A stretch of 64,000 nucleotides of DNA. Source: a virus. Location of the stretch: positions 26,774 to 90,773 of the IMG/VR virus record IMGVR_UViG_3300031576_000019. One strand, 5' to 3'. The notes under the pieces are model-generated. The model saw nothing but the letters and a program-made list of their open reading frames with translations. It was not told where the DNA came from and ran no database searches. Positions 43,025 through 51,000 of this stretch are shown here, piece after piece. A program made the position numbers and the translations under genes. The first letter of the stretch is position 1; each line of letters opens with the position of its first letter.

Positions 43025-43461
43025 ACGGTCTGCTCAAAGGTAATAGTGATGTAGTACCAAGCGAGTGTGCCCGTTAAGTTATAGGTCACGTTTTCTACTG
43101 AAAGGTCGCCGGTGAGGAAAATACTTACACTATCTCCGATCCCGTCACCGTCTGTGTCCACGTTGGAGAAAAAGGTGATGATGGTTGAAGGTGAACCGTT
43201 GGGATTGCTATAAGCGAAGAAGCTCTCTAAGTCGGCCCGCGTGCCATAGTTTGAGTCCAGCTCCGTGTGGCGCAACTTGACGGTCATTTGCCACCGCTTC
43301 ACAATCGGCCCGTACTGCACATCAGCATCCCCAGTTAGAGCGCGGGTGACCGTCTGTATCTTGGACTGAATCGGCAAAGGGCCCGCCAAGACCCTCAGGC
43401 GTTTATCCAAAGTGCTGGTTGAATTGCGAAACCGACAATACGCGAGTGTGGACGCGGCCAC
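43021..43461 (-). CDS. Tail protein, 146 aa (distal tail-like)
   Basis: GTG start behind AGGAAAGGACTG. Strand-rich throughout, ends LAWYYITITFEQTV. Lies between tape measure and tail tip, where distal tail proteins are coded. Overlaps the tail-tip start by 4 bases. Confidence 0.55.
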   Translation of the reverse strand: MAASTLAYCRFRNSTSTLDKRLRVLAGPLPIQSKIQTVTRALTGDADVQYGPIVKRWQMTVKLRHTELDSNYGTRADLESFFAYSNPNGSPSTIITFFSNVDTDGDGIGDSVSIFLTGDLSVENVTYNLTGTLAWYYITITFEQTV

Positions 43462-43530
43462 AGAAACAGTCCTTTCCTATAGAAAGTTTAGCGATTGCTA
43501 TTCATCTGTAGTCTGTATCTTGGGGCAAAG

Positions 43531-44262
43531 CTAATCTTTGGGGAAGTTCAATTTTGCTTTTGAGCCACGTAATTCTTTGGCCATGGCGTCGTAGGCGTGG
43601 GCGGCCTTAACGGGGTCGGTGAAATGGCCCAAGAAGATGTTCTTTCCGTTTTTCTCAATGCCACATCTCCAAGCATTGTTTCTTCCACCCGCCCAAGAGA
43701 CACCTCTGTAGCCACTGGTGTTGTTGGAAGGAATTGTGGAGTTCCTCTTCTGAGGAGCCTCGGAAACTTGGTCGGGGAAATTGAGGACGGCCCATTGACC
43801 ATGTAGTTCGCGGGCGGCTATATCATAAGCACGAGCGGCTTCTTCGGGCGTATTAAACACACCGAGATGATGGTACTTGTGGTTGGCGGTAATGCTTGCC
43901 TGCCACGCCTTGTTATTCAGATATACGCCTTTGTAACCGCTAATCGTATGCTGTCGTCCTCGTCTGTTTTGCATATTCTGGCATTGGGTTGCTAGACGGA
44001 GATTGTCACGGCGGGTATCAAGGGTATTTCTGTTTTTGTGGTCAACCTTCTCAGAACTCAGAAGCCCTCGATCCAACATACGTTCCATAACAAGACGGTG
44101 CAAAGATTTCTTTCTCCTCTTGCCCATCTCGTATCTTTGTGTAATCGCGTAAATGTGCAGTCCATTTGATGTGTATGGACACCATACAAGTTCGCATAAA
44201 TCCGCATCCTCATCATCTATCAAGAAGGTAAACGGAGTATTTTGAGTGAGTATCTCAACCAT
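43531..44262 (-). CDS. HNH homing endonuclease with two AP2 domains
   Basis: 243 residues. HNH core: LHRLVMERML and VDHKNRNTLDTRRDNLRLAT (about 54-92). Then two AP2-type DNA-binding domains, each beginning SGYKGV or SGYRGV and ending AxLNFP (about 108-165 and 180-240). A mobile intron-less homing gene inserted between tail genes. It is a selfish element, not a virion part. It ends NFPKD; a matching remnant lies at 53671. Confidence 0.88.
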   Translation of the reverse strand: MVEILTQNTPFTFLIDDEDADLCELVWCPYTSNGLHIYAITQRYEMGKRRKKSLHRLVMERMLDRGLLSSEKVDHKNRNTLDTRRDNLRLATQCQNMQNRRGRQHTISGYKGVYLNNKAWQASITANHKYHHLGVFNTPEEAARAYDIAARELHGQWAVLNFPDQVSEAPQKRNSTIPSNNTSGYRGVSWAGGRNNAWRCGIEKNGKNIFLGHFTDPVKAAHAYDAMAKELRGSKAKLNFPKD

Positions 44263-44268
44263 CTCAGC

Positions 44269-44316
44269 CTCTGTTTGCTATCTGTTTCATTAGGAGTAAA
44301 ATATGAACATGGAAAC
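44269..44316 (+). repeat. 48-bp repeated leader, copy A
   Basis: Identical to 53417-53464. It includes GCTATCTGTT, AGGAG and the first codons MNMET of a mini membrane protein. Confidence 0.9.
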
Positions 44317-44413
44317 AATCATGCCATACCTATGTATGGGCTTTGTTCTTCTAATTTCGCTCGTCGCTATTGTGGGCGCAATGGCCTTGCTTGGAAAAAT
44401 TATGCACGGCTAG
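44303..44413 (+). CDS. Mini membrane protein A, 36 aa
   Basis: ATTAGGAG ribosome site 7 bases upstream. MNMETIMPYLCMGFVLLISL then a continuing hydrophobic helix to GKIMHG: one membrane span with a short charged end. Paralogue at 53451. Too short to assign; a small holin, antiholin or superinfection protein is possible. Confidence 0.7.
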   Translation: MNMETIMPYLCMGFVLLISLVAIVGAMALLGKIMHG

Positions 44414-44651
44414 AACACTCATCATTCTCACCCAGGATGGCGCATAACAGCGCCATCCCCTCCCATAACTTCGGGAAGTCTCGGTCAGCAAGAGGTACGC
44501 CCTTCTTCGGAAACGTCTGGCGGGCCAAGTCGAAATGGCGGCGAGCCGTCTGCAACTCGCTTATCTCCCGCGATGAGTTCCACTCTCTGAAGTGCTGGAG
44601 TCCTGTGTCGCCCAGGGCAAAAGAAGCCTCGGCAGTAAAAGTAGTCTTCAT
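44400..44651 (-). CDS. Small helical protein, paralogue of 16190 gene
   Basis: 83 residues, CAGGAGACAAAC ribosome site. DRDFPKLWEGMALLCAIL resembles the end of the protein at 16190-16417. Transcribed from a TTGACA/TACTAT promoter divergent from the RHH gene. Its last codons overlap the mini membrane gene on the other strand. Confidence 0.6.
   Translation of the reverse strand: MKTTFTAEASFALGDTGLQHFREWNSSREISELQTARRHFDLARQTFPKKGVPLADRDFPKLWEGMALLCAILGENDECSSRA
44435..44458. other. Hairpin after mini membrane gene A
   Basis: GGATGGCGC and GCGCCATCC, 9-bp perfect stem, 6-nt loop, inside the leftward 83-aa gene and 21 bases after the stop of the rightward gene. No T-run. A decayed version follows the second mini gene near 53612. 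Confidence 0.5.
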
Positions 44652-44687
44652 GTTTGTCTCCTGTATGGGTTGGCCGATAATCTGCCC

Positions 44688-44763
44688 ATAGTATCACACA
44701 CATCATTGTGTGTCAAGACACACAATGAGTTTCATTGACAAAACCTGTATGTTAGTGCATAAT
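44688..44763. promoter_or_regulatory. Divergent promoters with 11-bp dyad operator
   Basis: Rightward TTGACA (44735-44740), 17 bp, CATAAT (44758-44763). Leftward TTGACA (44716-44711), 17 bp, TACTAT (44693-44688). Between and over them, TCATTGTGTGT and ACACACAATGA (44703-44728, 4-bp centre). A natural operator for the adjacent RHH protein. Confidence 0.85.
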
Positions 44764-44770
44764 GACACAT

Positions 44771-44965
44771 ATGCCTACCCGAGTGAGAATTCCATTTTCG
44801 ACAACCCTTGACCCCGACATCTTGGATGCGGCACGAGCAAAGTCAGAGGAAACTGGCCTGCCACTATCTACGGTGGTTGAGAGATTTCTGGCTCACTGGG
44901 TCAATGGGGGTTCTGTCCCCCCCAAGCAGGCGGTAGAGAGAGGACATCCACCAAGATCAAAATAA
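44771..44965 (+). CDS. Ribbon-helix-helix regulator, possibly leaderless
   Basis: 64 residues from ATG 44771. RVRIPFSTTLDPDILDAARA, then LPLSTVVERFLAHWV, is a ribbon-helix-helix DNA-binding domain. The -10 box ends 7 bases before this ATG and no ribosome site exists, so the mRNA probably starts at the codon. The ATG at 44762 lies inside the -10 and is unlikely. Probably represses its own and the divergent gene through the dyad. Confidence 0.75.
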   Translation: MPTRVRIPFSTTLDPDILDAARAKSEETGLPLSTVVERFLAHWVNGGSVPPKQAVERGHPPRSK

Positions 44966-44975
44966 CTCTACCCAA

Positions 44976-44999
44976 TCCCTCCAAGTTGGAGGGATTTTT
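44976..44999. terminator. Palindrome-based terminator
   Basis: The dispersed palindrome (core 44978-44992, symmetry 44976-44994) followed by TTTTTG ends the RHH transcript. It abuts the tape-measure stop from the other side. Confidence 0.75.
44978..44992. repeat. Dispersed palindrome in terminator
   Basis: Exact copy, intergenic, serving as terminator stem. Confidence 0.9.
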
Positions 45000-45000
45000 G

Positions 45001-48000
45001 TTAGAGCGCGCTCTGACGACGAAGCGTCTTAGCTTGCCGCCGCTCAATCCTGGCCGCAATCTGATCACCGTCCAGAATAACATAAACATCGCCATATCCG
45101 CCATTTCCCTCCAACTTGGAGGAACCAGGGCGGGGAAGGTCAGGGGGTTGACTATTCAGGGGGTAAATCGAAACATATTCATCCTCATACTCGCCTACTC
45201 GAAGCAGTTGGTTTTTGGTTGCCAAGAACTGACGGCCCGAAGCAACTGGAATAGCCTCTTCGCCGCCACTATTTGAACTACCACCCGTAGCGGGCGGGAC
45301 ATAGTTCGGTGGGTGAGCCACATTCGCGGCATCTTCCAGACTGGCATTACCCAGCCACTGGAACATATTCCACAGCCAGTCACCGACGCCATTGTAGAAC
45401 TTGGCCGAGGTGTCCATCATATAGCGCAGGCCAGCTTCGTTCTCGCCCTGTTTTCGGCCAAGTTCTGTGGCGGCCGCTTGGGCATCTTTCATTAGTTTGG
45501 CATAGTGTAGACCGGAACCAATACCCGCCAGCTGGTTCTCCTGCTGGAGCTTCCAATGCGTGCGCTCCAGGTTTCGCTGTTCATCCTCAATCGCTTCGCT
45601 CTCCGCCAGCCAGCCCCGCTGTGCCGCAATCCGGTCAGACTCTAACGCCTGATTTTCATAGAAGTTTCCCTTTTCCATGTCCATGCGTTGCATCGAGAGC
45701 TTGAACATTTCCTCTGACCGGTTCTGTTCAACCGCTAGACGCTCCACCTGGGTCTTGAATTGTTCCGCCGCCCGGACGGTTTCAGTCTTGTAGCGGTCAT
45801 CCTCATCCTTCCACAACTTGCGCTGTCGTGACTCAACTTTGTTTTGCTGTGTCTCCTCGGCGTTGTGGTCAAGGGTGGTGCGCTTCTTTTGCCTTTCAAG
45901 TTGACGCCGATCCCGGCCCGTCGAGAAACGGATGTCCTCATCAATATCCTCCATCGCCCAACCAAAGTGCTGTTGGTTTTGACCGCGCTGGAAGGCAAAG
46001 TCTTGTGATTGCCAGTTGCGTGATTGGGCGCTTTGCATCCGACCAAAGGAGAAATCCTCTAACTGATAGCCCCGTTGAAGGTTGACCTGCTGGCCCCGGA
46101 AGGAGAAATCTTCTTGTTGCCAACCCTGTTGTGTCACAGCCTGGGCACGGTTGAAGTCCCAGCCAGCCTGGAATTGTCGGCCACGCATCTCTAGTCCGCG
46201 CTGAGAGAAGGCTAGATTACCTTGCGCCTGAGTCCGTTGGAGTTGGGTTGACTCATCCTGTAAGGCCCACATTCCACGGCCTTCCTGAATGGCCGAGGCG
46301 GTGCCGCCATTGATGGACCAGGGTAAAGCCTCGCCAGGTTTATAAACTGCACTCCCAGCATAAGCACCCAGTCCCTGTCCTGTCGTAAAGGCCATCCCAA
46401 TCTTTACGCCTCGAGCCGAGATACCAGACGAGGCCGCTTGTGACTGGTATGACAAGTCACTCATATAATCCTGCAGCCCCCACATACCACCATAGGTTTG
46501 GCCAACCGCATTTGGCTTGCCCTGACCCACTAGGGCCGCCTGAACCGGAGCAGAGAAATTCTTGAATGACCCCGCGATCAGCGGACTGACCTGCCCACCA
46601 GCACTCAAAATGCTATTGGTGAATAGGCTCATACCTGCCGAGCCGGTCCGCCCACCCGTCTGGTTGGTCACCCATGAGCCTGGCCCACCCATTTGAGCGC
46701 CCGCCATACTCATCGCATTGGCATTGCCTGACAATACACCCTGGGCGATGAGAGCTTCTTGGGGAGTGGCATTCCTCATCGCAACGGCTAGGTCGGCGGC
46801 CCCCTGCTCACCCATAAACTGTCCTAAGCGACCCCGAACATTCTCGCCCAGACTGCGCTGATAACTCGAAGCACCAGACATGGCTAGAGCGTAGGACTTG
46901 GCTCCCGCACCACCCAGGTCAAGCGCCGAAGCCTGAAATAGCTGGCCAAAGCGGCCGGCCCGCTGGGGGTCCTCGGCTAAGAGATTGGAAAAGTTATCTA
47001 CATTCGCAAGCCCCTGTCCTTCCAGCATTGAACGGATAGATTCAAAGCGGCCTCGTTGCACCATTCCTTGGCGACCCAAACCATAGGCGGTCGCATCACC
47101 CTCTGCTGTTCCAAGATCGGCCTGCTTGGTAAATTCAGTTATTCCGCTCCACTTGAATCCGCCTGCTAGTCCCTCCTCTAATTGCCCAAATATACTTTCT
47201 ACCAAACCATGAATAAACTTATCTCGACCAGCCAATTCGCCGGACCGAATTGCTCGGTCAAAGTTCACCTCCTGACCCTCCATCGCCAATAAATTCTCCA
47301 TCCCCAAGCCGCGCGAAGCCGCCCTCATTTGTTCGGGTGTGTATTTTTCAAGAGCGGCATAGGATTTCTGATAGGCCGTATCCATGCTGCCGCCAAGTCC
47401 GGCCTGAAGTTGTTCTGCGAACTGTTCGGGGTCGACGCCTGCCTGCATAGCCCGGAGAATTTTTTCCTCAGTCCCCTTCCAAAACTCTACTGGGGATTCT
47501 TCGCCTCCCTTGCCAGGGCCACGCCAAGCATCTGGGCCCTGCATATAATTCTGGGCTCGTGCCAGACGGGTAGAGATGCCCACGGCTACATCTTCGTCCA
47601 CACCCAAGCGAGCCATCGTGGATTCGTATCCACCAACGCCCGTTACCGCCCGTTGACGCATATAACGCGCACGATCCTCATACGACATTCCCGCCAAATC
47701 GAATTGCGACATCCCCGCCGCCACCTGCGTCTCCTCACCCACCATTTGTTGCGCGCCCGCCGATTGGCTAAACAACCACTGCCCAACTACTCCGCCCCCC
47801 AGTGCATCTCCCAAGCTCAACTGTCCAATACCCTTGTCGCCACCGTAGGTGTTATAGAGCATCTCGTTGAAGTCTTTGGGACTCTTTACATAGTGCGAGG
47901 CAGCACTCATTGCGCCAATACTGCTCGTAACTCCTCCCGCGATAACTCCAGCTGGAATAGCAAGTGGGCCCAGTATTGGCGCGGTCAACATGCCCGTCGC

Positions 48001-51000
48001 AATACCCATCCCAACGCCAGGGCCAAGAACTCCACCAATAACCGAGGCCATATTGTTTCCGCCCATCCCAGATACACCACTGACTACATCGCCCCATGTG
48101 TTGGCCATTGCGTACTGAACCCCCGCTTGCGCTTGTGCAAACTGACCAGCATAGCGTGATGTGGCCAGTCCCGTTCCCCCAAAACCAAGACCGGCCAGTG
48201 CCTGTCCAATGCGTGTGTTAGATTGAGACTGGCCAGACAATGCCTCTAGTGCGGGAGCTGTGACCTGCTGCATGGTCCACGGGAGGTACTGCGCCGACAT
48301 TAGCGCCTGACTCGTGCGATTAAGTTGGGCTAGTGGAGAACGGTCGGACATCGCTTCCGCTTGTGACACCGCCTCACCACTCAAAATACCCGCATCGCTC
48401 AGGCGCTTGGCAAATCTCTCGAGACTAGAGGCATCCGAGCGAGTGCCAGTGGTGGCACCCAAAAACAATTGACGACGCTCCATTTCCATCTCACGGTACT
48501 TCTCAGCCACTTGGGGTGAGACAGCCCCCAGTCGCATCTCAATTGCTTTAGCCGCAGAAGGATAGGCGTCTTTGCTAAAATCCAAATTCCCCCCTGCGAC
48601 ATCGGCCATGACCCCGACCCCGACACCATGCTTTTCGAGAAATTTTCCTTGCTTCTCTGTTAAATCCACAAGCCGGTCCTGATATTTGAGCTGTCGGGCC
48701 TGCACATAATTTAGCCGTTCTCCGGTTTCGCGCATGTTTCTAAAAGTAGCCGTCAGTTCTGTGGATTCCTTTATCATCCCGCCCATGTCTGCCTTCGCAA
48801 AGGCTTCTCCCGCTTGAGCCAGAGTCATCTTGGCTGTCTTGGCCCCACCCGGTCCGCCGCCTGCTTTGCCAGCCCGATAATCGGCAAAGCTCTTTTTGAC
48901 GCTCTCTTCCGTATCGCCCAGCGCCTCCGGTCCGTGTTCCAAGAACCACGCCTTTTCCCCACTATCGTCGGATAATTTCCACGGATCGATGGAAGAAACG
49001 ATATTTTTTAGCGAGCCCATTACACTCGGCTCGGACAGACGACCCGGTGCCTGGAGGGCTCCCCGAATTTTATCGAATGCCTTAAGGGGAACGCTATCGC
49101 GGGCAAACGACCCCTCGGCCCCCCTCATGCCCATCAAGTCCATCGTTGAGAAGTCACCTGTTTCGGTCAGACTCTTAAGGGCCTGAATCATCCGGGTCGT
49201 TTGTTGTGGACCCAGATTCATTTCGTTTAGAGCGTTTTGTTCGGCCTGCTCCTTCATAGCGTATTTAGAATACGATGCCGTTGCCTGAGCCACCTTTGGA
49301 ATAAAATTAGGGTCAGTCGGGTCGTAGAGAGCCGGATTAATAAACGACTGGCCCTGACGGAAACGCTCTGCCCCACCACCCACCTTCTTCTCGGCCTCCG
49401 ACACCATTCGTCTAGCCTCATCCGGTGACATCTTCTCCAGGTTGCGAAGATGCTTGGCCTCGGTCGGCATAATTTTGGCTAAGAGTAAATTGTCTGGATT
49501 TCCCAGTGAGGCATTGGATAATTTGGGAATGGCAAAGTTCAACTTCTTGGCCCAAGTTGCCAGCGTATTGTGGCCGAACATTGTCTCGCCCTTGACGGGA
49601 TAATCTCCAGTCGCGCGAGGATTGATCGCCATTCCGGTCAACCTCCCAAATCGTTGAAGGAAGTCCTCCGCCTGTGGCGCTACAATCATATTGGCCAAGG
49701 TGTTGGGCAGGTCAATCCTGTTCTCGCCCGGTTCAGGCTTGCCGCTATAAAAGCGCACCGTTTCATGGAGGCGCATCCCAAACTCGGCCCAATCAGCGTC
49801 CTTGTCTCCTAAGGGCGCTTTCTCGATCTTCCAGCGCGCGGCCGCCATGGCTTTGATAGCCGTTGGTAAAGTTCCCAACTGTCCCGCCTCGCCCCATGGA
49901 TCACGGCCCAGGACTATTCCCATTGAATTGGCAATCCAACCCGCCTTCTTCGAGGCATCCATCCCCTGCGCCTTGGCGAGTTGTGTCCGTAAGAACGCTT
50001 GTTTCTGTGGGTCATTAATAACCAGTGGAACAAGAGCTGAGGCGTCAGAAAACTCGGGAGCCGTCATCAGCGCTGTCAGCGCATCGGTCATACCCGCATT
50101 TCGGCCACCACCAGCAGCCTTGGTCATAATGCCCGAAACCTTCTCGCCCGGCTTGGGCGCTACGCCCGCTGTAGCCGGTTGCATCCGGTCACGCACAGCC
50201 ACGAGTTTCTCAAAGGCCCCCGAAAAGGCTTCGCTATCCAGCATCTTTTGATAAGCCGGAAGTACAACCTGATTGAACTGGTCTTGTCCGCCCGATAGAA
50301 CAGACAGCACGCGCCCAAAGTTGAACTCTTTGCCCATACCCGCCTTGTACTCCAGCGTCTCGGCCAAAGCCTTCTGAACCGCCTCGGGAGTTGTATGTCC
50401 AAAGGTTCCCAGTTTGTCAACCATCCCCAGCATAGAGGTCTTCAATCTCTCAAAGTCATATTTGCCGGTACTTTTATCAAATCCCCACTCCCGCGCATCT
50501 TTGGCCCACTTGTTGATTTCTTGGGTGCCGAGACCAGAGAACTTCTCGTCCATGAGTTTCTGGCGATTTACAACCTCGTCCGAACTCATCCCTGGCCGAA
50601 TGCCGTTGGCCCGGACCACAAATGCGCGGCCAGTCCGCTGAACACTCAATGCGCCAATACCCGAAATGCCAGACGCATCCGGGTCAAAGTCGCCGATGTT
50701 GATAGACTGAACCTCTTTGTTCAACAAAATCCCGTCGGGGAGATTTGAGGGTGTCACTCGCAAATTGAGCAGGTTGGCATCCGAAATGTTGGGGTTGCGC
50801 CAGGTGTAAGCCCCCACGTTGTTTTCGCGCAGGTAACTCTTAAGCGCCAGAAGTTCCGGGGGTGTCCGAACTTTGAACATTCGCATGAGTTGGGCATCTC
50901 CCAACCGCATCTCGTTAATTGGAACATCCTGAACGCCCGGAAGCGCAGATACCGGACCACCGGTGGCGTTCCTGGGATAGAAGGATGTCAGCGCCTTGTG

